Part shown: piece by piece, positions 15,502 through 23,859 of the stretch
Numbering within the stretch: the first letter of the stretch is position 1
Layout of the letters: the number at the start of each line of letters is the position of its first letter
Origin: Herbidospora mongoliensis
Lineage (GTDB): Bacteria; Actinomycetota; Actinomycetes; Streptosporangiales; Streptosporangiaceae
Reading direction: 5' to 3'
Assembly: GCF_001570545.1 (NCBI RefSeq)
Contig: NZ_BBXD01000008.1
Span: 703,610 to 767,609 of the forward strand
Length of the DNA: 64,000 nt
The notes under the pieces: model-generated
Seen by the model: only the letters and a program-made list of their open reading frames with translations
The model's database searches: none
Told to the model about the DNA's origin: nothing
Program-made: the position numbers and the translations under genes

Positions 15502-16484
15502 CGGACGGCCTCCTCCGCGATCTCCGCCAGTGACGCGCCAGTACTGTGAGGGAGCACAGCGGCAAGATCGATCTGATAAGTGAGTTCTCCGACGCCGTCG
15601 GGGAGTGAGCCCGCGATGAGCGATGACGGGACGACACGTGGGGTGTCCGGGCCGACCACGATTCTGCGTATCTCCTCGGTGGCGAAGCGATCCACGTCAG
15701 GGTGATCCGGTTGCTGCGACCATCCCGCTGCCGAAAGTCGCGAGCGGAACTCGGTCTGCGACGCCACTGAGCCTCGGAGATGCTCCACGAGGTCGGTCAC
15801 GGTCCACCCGTCGAGATCCTCGGTCACACGGAGAAGCACGAGGTCCAAGGGCCGCCCGTCGTGCGTGTCCAACTGTTCCAAACCATGTACGACGATGCTG
15901 TCACTGGCCTGGCCCAGGGCCTTCACCTCGATGCACCGCGCGGCGGCCTCGAAGTCGTGGGGTTCCCTGAGCGGACCTCTCCATGCGCCCACGGGAAAGT
16001 GGGGATCGGCCCCGACCAGCGACGAGAGTACCGTGAGCTCGGCGAACAGCCCCATCTTGCCCTGATATGAGAGCCCGCGAAGTGGGGTATTGCGGAAGAG
16101 CCGCCGCCATCGTGCGATGGCGTCGATCGCTGCCGCCGCCGGCAGATCTGCGCCCGAGACGGCTTCCAGCACATCGGTCACGACCTCGTCGAACTCCGGG
16201 AACAGGCCGGGTTCGGTGCACGACAGGTCGACGTACGAGGTCGTGGACCCGCCGAAGTCGAGCTTCCGGATCACTGTGCTGAGCGCTGCCGGACGCGGAT
16301 CCACCGAGACGGTCTCGTCGCTCGCGGGAACGAGAAGATGACGGGCGCCCGCCCCGTCGATCGCCACGCGGCACGGCTGCGCATGACACACCACATCCAG
16401 CGGGAAGGAAGCCAGTTCCCTGGCGCGCGGCAGGATCAGGACGGCCCAGGCCCGTTCCAGCGCACTGAGTTCGAGGTCCGTCAT
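15498..16484 (-). CDS. PD-(D/E)XK motif nuclease-like protein of the Z1/MORC operon
   Basis: A protein of 328 aa. The nuclease core is at residues 145-190: Glu149 in GLFAELTVL, Asp177 in EPHDFEAA and Glu186-x-Lys188 in CIEVKAL, the E-D-ExK set of the restriction-endonuclease fold. The C-terminal part (FRSRLSAAGWSQQPDHPDVDRFATEEIRRIVVG) may contact DNA or partners. It is the only clear nuclease candidate in the operon and so the probable cutting subunit. It overlaps the Z1 gene and the ATPase gene by 4 bases each. Confidence 0.88.
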   Translation of the reverse strand: MTDLELSALERAWAVLILPRARELASFPLDVVCHAQPCRVAIDGAGARHLLVPASDETVSVDPRPAALSTVIRKLDFGGSTTSYVDLSCTEPGLFPEFDEVVTDVLEAVSGADLPAAAAIDAIARWRRLFRNTPLRGLSYQGKMGLFAELTVLSSLVGADPHFPVGAWRGPLREPHDFEAAARCIEVKALGQASDSIVVHGLEQLDTHDGRPLDLVLLRVTEDLDGWTVTDLVEHLRGSVASQTEFRSRLSAAGWSQQPDHPDVDRFATEEIRRIVVGPDTPRVVPSSLIAGSLPDGVGELTYQIDLAAVLPHSTGASLAEIAEEAVR

Positions 16485-19036
16485 GTCACGTCCTCGGTGT
16501 CGATGCCGAGAGCCTCGTCGACGTTCTCGCTCTCGACGTCGGTCAGGTCGACCGCGACGTGTGTGGCCTGGATGCTCTTGGTGCGGACGTCGCCCGGAAA
16601 CGTGATGCCGAGTCCGACGACCGCCTGCGCCGCGTTCAGAGCCATCCGCCTCGGGACCGTCACTTCGGTGTCCTGCGGTTTGACGGGCTCGCTCGTGGGG
16701 TCGATCAGATAAAGGACGACCAGGCCGCGGTCGCGCAGAACAGGGTGCTGATTGCGCAGGGCGACCAGTTCGGTCTCGCCCTTGGCCCTCGCCTGCGCTG
16801 TCGTGAGGCCGAGGTCGAGCGCGCGGTCCTGCTTGCTCATCAGGGTCTTGATGTCGGCCGGCCCGTCCTTGTCGCCGATCATCCTGGACCGGACCGCGTA
16901 CTTGATTTCCAGGCCGCCCAGCGTCGCGTCACCCCCGTCGCCGACAACGACGGCGACGGACCACATCGCCAGGCTCGGGGGATCACTGGTGAGCTGCTGG
17001 TCAATGTATTTGATCATCAGTGTCGGCTCGAGGTCAGGCGATTCCTTGTGCACCTGATATCGCGACAGGAAGGTCTTCACCAGTGACACGGGGACGTCGC
17101 GGATCAGCCGCGCCCCTCCGAGGTCCTCGACCTGTCCGTGCCGGACAGCCTCCTGCACCAGGTTCTCCGCGGCCTGACGATTGAGGTCCAGCCAGTCGGT
17201 GTCCAGGTGGTTGAAGTACCGGGTCTGCAACCGGCGCCCTGCATAGGAGATGAAAGCCGGTTGGGCGGCGCCCATCTTGGCGGTGATCCGAAGCGCGGGA
17301 TGTGTCCGGATCCTCACCGCCACCTGGGAAGGTGTGAGGTTCTCCCTCTGATAGCGGTCGATGTCGTCCCGCATCTCGTGCTCGACGGTGGCGAGATGCC
17401 GGAACGCCGACTCGAGACTCGGTGTCATCCAGATCCGGGGGAGGTCCTCATACCCGGTTCGATACCCGAACCAACGGCCCATCTGGAGCAACGTGTCGTA
17501 CGCTGTCGCACCCCGGATGAAGAAGCTGACGACGAGCCCTTCCAGGGTCAGTCCTCGGGACAGGGTGTTCCCGCCGACCGCGATGGCGACCACGGAAGGT
17601 TCGGAGTAGTCCAGCCGGTCCTGACTGCGGTAGTTGTCGAGGACGATCCGTGTGTCGGTGATGGCGTCCCTCAGATAAGGCTGCACATCCTCGAACGTGT
17701 TCTGCGTCCGGCCGAAGTCCGTGGCCGGGACCTTGGACGATTCCTTCTCCCACAGGTTCCGCCACTCATCGAGAACGTCGGGCCGGCCTGAGCTGAGGCC
17801 CTCTGCTGCCTGCCGCTGCAACCGCAGCAAAGGCGCTCGGTAGCTCTCATGGACCGCGATCTTGACCGACGTGTGGATGAGCATCGTGCTGTGATCGCTG
17901 TCCCCACGCGCACGACGAGCAGCGGTCGCCAGCCAGAACCAACGGACGGCATCCCTCAGTTCGTCGATCATCGTGGGGGCGAACCCGTCTGCGGACTCCT
18001 TGCTGCCAGGGCGTAGGAGGTGGACGTCCTCCTCCTCGACCCGACGAACCATGTCGTAGCCGTCAGGAGGTCCCTGCTCGTCGGAAGCCTCCTGTTCTAC
18101 GGCATTACGACCGAAGATCTTCTCGGGGCCGAAGTATCCATCCGGGCGCGGCAGGTTGAGGATGAACGACTTCGGATAGAGGTCGTCCTGGGTCGGATCC
18201 ACGAACACGTTGGCGAAGGGCGTCGCGGTGTATCCGACGTAGGTGCACCGCGGCATGAGGCTCAGGAGCTTGCGGATGAGCGGATTGATCCGCCCCGTGG
18301 CCACGGAGGCCTGGTCCGCCTCGTCGTCGATGATCAGTACGGGTGCGGAGGCGAGCGCCTTTCGGCTGTTCGTCGTGTCCAGCCACTTGATGAGTTTGTC
18401 CAGGACGGCTGCGTTCTTCTTGACGACTGCCAGGACGGTCTTCTCATCGCTGAGCGCGGCCGACGCCTCGTGGGTCTGTTCCACGAAATCGCGAGCCTCT
18501 CCCGTCAGCGTCATCCACCGGTCGGGATTGAGGTCCTTCAGATACTGGTCGAGTCGTACCTGTGTCTGACGGCGAAGTCCGTTGTGGATACCGGACAGGA
18601 CGATGACGAGGCGGTACCGGACGTCCGCCATCTTCGCGATGACTGCGGTGAAGTTGGTGGTCTTCCCGCTCTGCACGTACCCCACTACGAGACCTTTGGA
18701 GTCCCAGGTGGAACGGTCCGGTCGGGGCGTGTGGGCGACAACAGTGCTGGACGAATGGTCGACGGAGGAGATGCGCTCGTCAGGCCAGTTTTCTGCCTTG
18801 AACTGGTCCTTGAGCGCCAACCAGTAACGGTCGGACTCCCCGGGCCCGCTGTACCAGTCGTCGGACCCGGCGGTGATGATCGGTGGACCGCCTGCCTGTA
18901 CCTTCGCTCTGTCACTCTCGAACTGTCGGCGGAACTTGTCGATGGTCGGTTCCGGCAACGAGTCAGAGAAGCTGTCCACGGCCGCTTCCACGCCATGCCG
19001 CCTGGCCCAGTCCGCGAAGACTGTGTACAGACCCAA
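16481..19036 (-). CDS. Z1-domain ATPase (superfamily-2-like) of a defence operon
   Basis: A protein of 851 aa. Walker A is GYVQSGKT (119-126) and Walker B is LIIDDEAD (234-241). Then come YVGYTATPFANVFVDP and the large Z1 region, with NTLSRGLTLEGLVVSFFIRGATAYDTLLQMGRWFGYRTGYEDL as the motif VI-like block. The start is TTG 19036, with GTGAGG 4 bases upstream; no better start is visible. It is the first gene of the five-gene operon, so the weak TTG may set the level of the whole complex. Z1 proteins are found in operons with MORC/MutL-like ATPases, DNA methyltransferases and Vsr, and in the Mza anti-phage system. Confidence 0.9.
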   Translation of the reverse strand: MGLYTVFADWARRHGVEAAVDSFSDSLPEPTIDKFRRQFESDRAKVQAGGPPIITAGSDDWYSGPGESDRYWLALKDQFKAENWPDERISSVDHSSSTVVAHTPRPDRSTWDSKGLVVGYVQSGKTTNFTAVIAKMADVRYRLVIVLSGIHNGLRRQTQVRLDQYLKDLNPDRWMTLTGEARDFVEQTHEASAALSDEKTVLAVVKKNAAVLDKLIKWLDTTNSRKALASAPVLIIDDEADQASVATGRINPLIRKLLSLMPRCTYVGYTATPFANVFVDPTQDDLYPKSFILNLPRPDGYFGPEKIFGRNAVEQEASDEQGPPDGYDMVRRVEEEDVHLLRPGSKESADGFAPTMIDELRDAVRWFWLATAARRARGDSDHSTMLIHTSVKIAVHESYRAPLLRLQRQAAEGLSSGRPDVLDEWRNLWEKESSKVPATDFGRTQNTFEDVQPYLRDAITDTRIVLDNYRSQDRLDYSEPSVVAIAVGGNTLSRGLTLEGLVVSFFIRGATAYDTLLQMGRWFGYRTGYEDLPRIWMTPSLESAFRHLATVEHEMRDDIDRYQRENLTPSQVAVRIRTHPALRITAKMGAAQPAFISYAGRRLQTRYFNHLDTDWLDLNRQAAENLVQEAVRHGQVEDLGGARLIRDVPVSLVKTFLSRYQVHKESPDLEPTLMIKYIDQQLTSDPPSLAMWSVAVVVGDGGDATLGGLEIKYAVRSRMIGDKDGPADIKTLMSKQDRALDLGLTTAQARAKGETELVALRNQHPVLRDRGLVVLYLIDPTSEPVKPQDTEVTVPRRMALNAAQAVVGLGITFPGDVRTKSIQATHVAVDLTDVESENVDEALGIDTEDVT

Positions 19037-19100
19037 GATTCCTCACCCTTTTCCTGCCTCAGGCGAGAAATTTAGCCGAGAAGAGCAAAGACGACCATGA

Positions 19101-19117
19101 AGCTCCTAAGTGGAGCT
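19101..19117. promoter_or_regulatory. Dyad upstream of the Z1 operon
   Basis: AGCTCC-TAAGT-GGAGCT is a perfect 6-bp-arm dyad 65 bases upstream of the TTG start of the Z1 gene, in an AT-richer stretch (19060-19150) that should hold the operon promoter. It could bind a controller protein; none is encoded nearby. The rest of the 230-base gap 19037-19266 shows no gene. Confidence 0.35.
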
Positions 19118-19266
19118 CCCAAATAGTGGGATTTATGCTCATGTGTCCTTGGGAGTGTCTCGGCAACTGGGTCAGCCGCGTCGTCCGTGACGCCGAGCGC
19201 TGCCGCTGCCGGCAGGTCGGGTCTGGGGTGCTCCGGAGCCCTCACGATCACTGGCGCACGACCCGC

Positions 19267-20079
19267 TCAGACGCGTAGGTCCGACCAGATTCCGTGGTCG
19301 GCCACGCTGAGCACCGCCGACAGCCCCGCCTCGTCGAAGGCCGTCTCCACCTCGGCCCGTCCTTCGGTGAAATGGGTCCACCCGTCGTAGTGCGCGGGAA
19401 TGACGACGTCCACACCCAGTACCGCGGCGGTCGCCGCCACCAGCCGTCCGTCCATGGAAACCGGCCGTTCGCGGAATTTTCCCTTAACGCGGGCCGCCCC
19501 CGCGTTGAGTACCGCCGCGTCGATTTCCGGGACACCCCGGGCGATCTGTCCCACCACCCGCATCGACGCGTTGTCGCCGCTCACATAAACGGTCGGCAGC
19601 CCCCGTCCGGACAGCACGAACCCGGTCACCTCGCAATTCACGAAGCCCTCCGCGTCCCGTTCTCCGTCTTCGGGTCCGTGGACGGCGGGGACCGTGAGAA
19701 AGAAAAGGTCGCCGCCTCCATCGGGGCGCAGCACCGTAAAGGTCGTCCAGGGTTCAAGACCCCGTCCATTCAATCGGCCGGCCGCACTCGGCACCGTAAG
19801 AGTCAAAGGGGCCGCGGAAGCGAAGGCGCGCCCCCGGTCGTCAAGGTTGTCAGGGTGGGCGTCGTGGCTGACCAGGACCACGTCAACAGGGCCGAGCGCC
19901 GTCTCATCCACCACAGGAGGAAGAGTTTTGGTCAGGTAGCCATGGGGGCCGGCGTCGTCGAAAGTGGGGTCGACGACGATTCGCAGGCCGCCCATGTCGA
20001 TGACGGTCGTCGGGCCGCCCAGTACCGTCGCCGCGCAGACACGTCTCGGCAGTATTTGCTCACTAACATGCTTGCTCAC
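19267..20079 (-). CDS. MBL-fold metallo-hydrolase (UlaG-like)
   Basis: A protein of 270 aa. Metallo-beta-lactamase fold motifs: LVSHDAHPDNLDD (variant of HxHxDH with the first His, Asp and His), VYVSGDNA (metal Asp) and IPAHYDGWTHF (last His). The N-terminal TVLGGPTTVIDMGGLRIVVDPTFDD is typical of L-ascorbate-6-phosphate-lactonase-like members. It is likely a Zn- or Mn-dependent hydrolase of a phosphoester or lactone; the substrate is unknown. It stands alone, divergent from the subtilase gene, and is not linked by overlap to the defence operon. Confidence 0.85.
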   Translation of the reverse strand: MSKHVSEQILPRRVCAATVLGGPTTVIDMGGLRIVVDPTFDDAGPHGYLTKTLPPVVDETALGPVDVVLVSHDAHPDNLDDRGRAFASAAPLTLTVPSAAGRLNGRGLEPWTTFTVLRPDGGGDLFFLTVPAVHGPEDGERDAEGFVNCEVTGFVLSGRGLPTVYVSGDNASMRVVGQIARGVPEIDAAVLNAGAARVKGKFRERPVSMDGRLVAATAAVLGVDVVIPAHYDGWTHFTEGRAEVETAFDEAGLSAVLSVADHGIWSDLRV

Positions 20080-20409
20080 GGGTCAATGCTGCCTGTCGGC
20101 AAGTGACCTCAGTGGCCGACACACCGCCCTACCCGTACACAAAGCAGCAGGTAGAACGCTATCCGTTAGGTGAAGTGCGCGGCGTCCCAATCTGGACAGG
20201 CCGGTTGGCAATATCTCATCTAGCGGGACATATGACAGCTAACTAAACTCCGTGAGAGATCGGAACGTTCTAAGCCGAACGATCCGGTTATCGTCAACCA
20301 ACCGGGGAGGGTTGCGGCCCTTTTGCGTGTCCATTTTTGGACGCTGCCCGGGGGGTGCCGCGATTCCTCTGCGTGTGGTGACGAGTCCCTCAGCACCCAT
20401 GGAGGTTTC
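20080..20409 (+). other. Intergenic region and leader of the subtilase gene
   Basis: 330 bases without a gene. A hairpin GTCCA-TTTT-TGGAC lies at 20329-20342 and a smaller dyad (CGTTC ... GAACG) near 20267. GGAGG at 20401-20405 is the ribosome-binding site for the GTG start at 20410. The long GC-rich leader (20320-20400) could be structured, but I recognise no known riboswitch. Confidence 0.4.
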
Positions 20410-23400
20410 GTGTCAAGGTTAAGACTGACCGTCGCCACGGCCGCAGCAGTCGGCCTGGTGGCTGCGTTGGTCCCGGCCGGATCGGCGATCGCCGATCCGA
20501 CGCCGTCTCCGACCCCGTCGTTCACCGCGACGCCGCTGACCAACCCCGAGCTGGTGTTCGGGGCCAAGTCGCTCACCGGCCAGCTTGCCGAAAGCGATGA
20601 GGCGCTGCTCAAGGCGACCTCGCCGGCGCCGGTCAACGTCGTCGTGAAGCTCGACTACGACTCGCTCGCCGCCTACAAGGGCGGGGTCAGCGGGTTCGCG
20701 GCCACCAGCCCGAGCGTCACCGGCAAGGATCTCGACCCGGACAGCGCCGCGGCCGAGAAGTACGTCACGCACATCGAGGGCATCGAGAACAAGTTCCTCG
20801 CCGCGCTTCCGGGTGAGGTCGCGGGCGCCAAGGTCGGGCAGAAGCTGCGGACCGTCTACGGCGGCGTCGCGCTGACCGTGCCGGCCAACGAGGCCAAGGA
20901 CCTGCTGAAGCTGCCGGGTGTGGCCGCCGTGCAGGAAGACGGTCTGTCGCAGCCGCTCACGGACTCCAGCCCCGACGCCATCGACGCCACGCCGGTCTAC
21001 AACTCGCTCGGCGGTGCGCCGAACTCGGGCAAGGGTGTCATCGTCGGCATCCTGGACTCCGGTCTCTGGCCGGAGCACCCGTCGGCCGCGCCGAACGCGA
21101 ACATCCCGGCGCCCCCGGCGAAGGCCGACGGCACGCCGCGCACCTGTGACTTCGGGGACAACCCGCTCACCCCGGCCACCGACGTGTTCGTCTGCAACAA
21201 CAAGCTGATCGGCGGCCAGCCGTTCCTCGACACCTACAACGCCGTCGTGGGTGGGGACATGTACCCCGATTCGGCTCGTGACTCGAACGGGCACGGCACC
21301 CACACCGCCACCACCGCAGCCGGCAGCCCGGTCGCGGACGCCAACCCGCTCGGCATCTCGCGCGGCCCGATCCACGGCATCGCGCCCGCCGCGCACCTGT
21401 CGGTCTACAAGGTCTGTGGCGCGGACGGCTGCTACCAGTCCGACTCCGCCCAGGCGGTGGCGCAGGCGATCCTCGACGGTGTCGACGTGATCAACTTCTC
21501 CATCTCCGGTGGTGCGAACCCGTACACCGACCCGGTTGAGCTGGCGTTCCTCGACGCCTACGCGGCCGGTGTGTTCGTGGCGGCCTCGGCCGGCAACTCC
21601 GGTCCCGGCGCGGCCACGACCGACCACCGCTCGCCGTGGGTGACCACGGTCGCGGCGAACACCCAGAAGCGGACCTTCGAGTCGACCATCACCTTCACCG
21701 GTGGCGGCCCGACCCTCAAGGGCGCCTCGATCACCGCCGGCGTGGCGGCCGCGACCCCCGTGGTCCTGGCCTCGGCGCCGCCGTACAGCAACGCGCTCTG
21801 CACCACCCCCGCTCCGGCCGGCCTGTTCGTCGGCAAGATCGTGGCGTGTGAGCGTGGCCCGAACCGCGTGCTCAAGGGCTTCAACGTGAAGCAGGGCGGC
21901 GCAGTCGGCATGATCCTTTACAACAGCACGCCGCTCGACATCATGACCGACAACCACTGGTTGCCGACCGTGCACATCGACAAGCCGGCGACCGACGTTC
22001 TGCTCGCTCACCTCGCCGCCACTCCCGGTGCGACGGCGAGCTTCACCCAGGGCACCAAGACCAACTGGCAGCGCGACGTCATCACCACGTTCTCCTCGCG
22101 TGGCCCCGGCGGCGACTTCCTGAAGCCCGACGTGACCGCCCCTGGTCTGCACATCCTGGCCGGCGCGACCCCGACGCCGGAGTCCCCGCTGGAGGGCCCG
22201 CCCGGGAACCTCTACCAGGTGATCGCCGGCACCTCGATGTCGTCCCCGCACGTCGCGGGTGCGGCGGCGCTGGTCTTCGCGGCCAACCCCGGCTTCACCC
22301 CCGGCCAGGTCAAGTCCGCCCTGGAGACGACGGCCCGCACCAACGTCACCAAGCAGGACCGGGTCACCCCGGCCGACCCGTTCGACATGGGCGGCGGCCG
22401 CATCGACCTGAGCCAGGCGTACAACTCGGTTCTGACCATCGACGAGACCGCGGCCGACTTCGCGGCCTCGGCGGCCGACCCGCTGAACCGCATCGACCTG
22501 AACATCCCGTCGGTGAACGCGCCCACCATGCCGGGCCAGATCACCACCACGCGGACCGTGAAGAACGTCACGGACGAGCAGGTCGAGTACACCGCCCGCG
22601 GCAAGAACACCTCCGCCGGCACCTCCATCACCGTCACCCCGGCCCGTTTCACCGTCGAGCCCGGCGCGACCCAGGAGCTGACCATCACGATCAGCGCCCC
22701 GGACGTCCCGGACGGCCAGTACTTCGGTGAGATCGACCTCCGCCAGGAGGACGGCAACAAGGACCACCACATCCCGGTGGCGTTCTACCGCCAGGAAGGC
22801 GCGATCCCGGTCGACCAGACCTGCGCCCCCTCGACCATCGCCAAGAACACCGGCGAGTCGACCTGCACCGTCACCGTGAACAACGGCACCCTGAACGACA
22901 CCGAGGTCACCGCCACCAGCGTGCTCGACGGCCGCCTGCGGCTGAACAGCGTCACCGGCGCGACCCAGGTCAGCACCCAGGAGGCCACCGTCACCACCAC
23001 GCTCGACGGCCGCCAGCCGGACGAGCCGGTCATCGCGCCGGGTGAGCTGTTCGGCTACATCCCGCTCGACGCGTTCGGCACCGCCCCGACCCCGGTCGGC
23101 GACGAGCAGGCGGTGAACTTCAACGTTCCGTCGTACAAGTTCGCCGGGCAGACGTTCAGCCGCATCGGCATCACGTCCAACGGCTACCTCGTGGCCGGCG
23201 GCACCAACGGCTCGGCGGACATCCAGTTCACCCCGCAGACGCTGCCCGACGCGACCCGCCCGAACGGCGTTCTCGCGCCGTTCTGGACCGACCTCGACGG
23301 CACCACCGCTCCCGGCGTCTACGCGACCACGCTGACCGACGGCGTGGGAACGTGGATCGTCGTCGAGTGGCGGCTGAAGCTCTACGGCACCAACACCCTG

Positions 23401-23730
23401 CGCACGTTCCAGGCGTGGATCGGCGTCAACGGAGGGGCCGAGGACATCACCTTCGCCTACCCGGGCGCGCTGCCCTACCCGGGCCCCGCGTACGGCCTGA
23501 CCGTGGGCGCCGAGAACGCCGACGGCACGGCGGGTAGCCAGATCCCCGCCGGCACCGGCGTGACCTCCGACTACCGCGTGACCAGCACGCCCGGCGCGCC
23601 GGGCGAGACCCTGACCTACACCATGAAGGTCAAGGGCGTCATCACCGGCGTCGGCGCGGTGACCACCTCGGTGGTCACCGACCAGGTCAACGGCGTCACC
23701 CAGGAAGTGGACAAGATCACCGTCCAGTAA
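20410..23730 (+). CDS. Secreted S8-family subtilisin-like serine protease, large type
   Basis: 1106 aa from GTG 20410, with GGAGG 4 bases upstream; the frame is open further upstream but lacks a signal before this point. A signal peptide ends at about residue 28 (SAIA). An inhibitor-type propeptide covers about 60-175. The catalytic triad is Asp about 216 (GVIVGILDSGLWPEH), His about 295 (GHGTHTATTAAG) and Ser about 609 (GTSMSSPHVAGAAAL). A PA domain is inserted before the serine, and Fn3-like and beta-rich domains fill the C-terminal 450 residues. No cell-wall anchor or transmembrane tail is visible, so it is probably released to feed on proteins. A strong terminator follows. Confidence 0.93.
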   Translation: MSRLRLTVATAAAVGLVAALVPAGSAIADPTPSPTPSFTATPLTNPELVFGAKSLTGQLAESDEALLKATSPAPVNVVVKLDYDSLAAYKGGVSGFAATSPSVTGKDLDPDSAAAEKYVTHIEGIENKFLAALPGEVAGAKVGQKLRTVYGGVALTVPANEAKDLLKLPGVAAVQEDGLSQPLTDSSPDAIDATPVYNSLGGAPNSGKGVIVGILDSGLWPEHPSAAPNANIPAPPAKADGTPRTCDFGDNPLTPATDVFVCNNKLIGGQPFLDTYNAVVGGDMYPDSARDSNGHGTHTATTAAGSPVADANPLGISRGPIHGIAPAAHLSVYKVCGADGCYQSDSAQAVAQAILDGVDVINFSISGGANPYTDPVELAFLDAYAAGVFVAASAGNSGPGAATTDHRSPWVTTVAANTQKRTFESTITFTGGGPTLKGASITAGVAAATPVVLASAPPYSNALCTTPAPAGLFVGKIVACERGPNRVLKGFNVKQGGAVGMILYNSTPLDIMTDNHWLPTVHIDKPATDVLLAHLAATPGATASFTQGTKTNWQRDVITTFSSRGPGGDFLKPDVTAPGLHILAGATPTPESPLEGPPGNLYQVIAGTSMSSPHVAGAAALVFAANPGFTPGQVKSALETTARTNVTKQDRVTPADPFDMGGGRIDLSQAYNSVLTIDETAADFAASAADPLNRIDLNIPSVNAPTMPGQITTTRTVKNVTDEQVEYTARGKNTSAGTSITVTPARFTVEPGATQELTITISAPDVPDGQYFGEIDLRQEDGNKDHHIPVAFYRQEGAIPVDQTCAPSTIAKNTGESTCTVTVNNGTLNDTEVTATSVLDGRLRLNSVTGATQVSTQEATVTTTLDGRQPDEPVIAPGELFGYIPLDAFGTAPTPVGDEQAVNFNVPSYKFAGQTFSRIGITSNGYLVAGGTNGSADIQFTPQTLPDATRPNGVLAPFWTDLDGTTAPGVYATTLTDGVGTWIVVEWRLKLYGTNTLRTFQAWIGVNGGAEDITFAYPGALPYPGPAYGLTVGAENADGTAGSQIPAGTGVTSDYRVTSTPGAPGETLTYTMKVKGVITGVGAVTTSVVTDQVNGVTQEVDKITVQ

Positions 23731-23742
23731 CCCCTGGTAAGG

Positions 23743-23780
23743 AAACGGGCCCGGCGGTCAGCCGCCGGGCCCGTTTTTCT
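23743..23780 (+). terminator. Strong intrinsic terminator after the subtilase gene
   Basis: AAACGGGCCCGGCGG (23743-23757) and CCGCCGGGCCCGTTT (23762-23776) form a perfect 15-bp stem with a TCAG loop, running into TTTTTCTTTTT. It begins 13 bases after the stop codon. It is the clearest intrinsic terminator in the window. Confidence 0.95.
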
Positions 23781-23859
23781 TTTTCCGCGTGTACGTCGTC
23801 ACGAAAGCCCCATTGGTGGCCGATGAAAGGCTCGACGGGGTGCCCCGTAAAGTCCTGAT

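Noticed and set aside
11983-19036. Complete Mza system
   Set aside because: No AIPR-type protein is visible among the five genes, and the family assignment of two subunits is uncertain, so I call it Mza/MORC-like only.
20080-20409. c-di-AMP or other riboswitch upstream of the subtilase
   Set aside because: The leader has hairpins, but none of the conserved riboswitch core sequences could be recognised.
20419-22770. 783-codon open frame opposite the subtilase gene
   Set aside because: High-GC antisense shadow; the plus-strand product has an intact signal peptide and catalytic triad.
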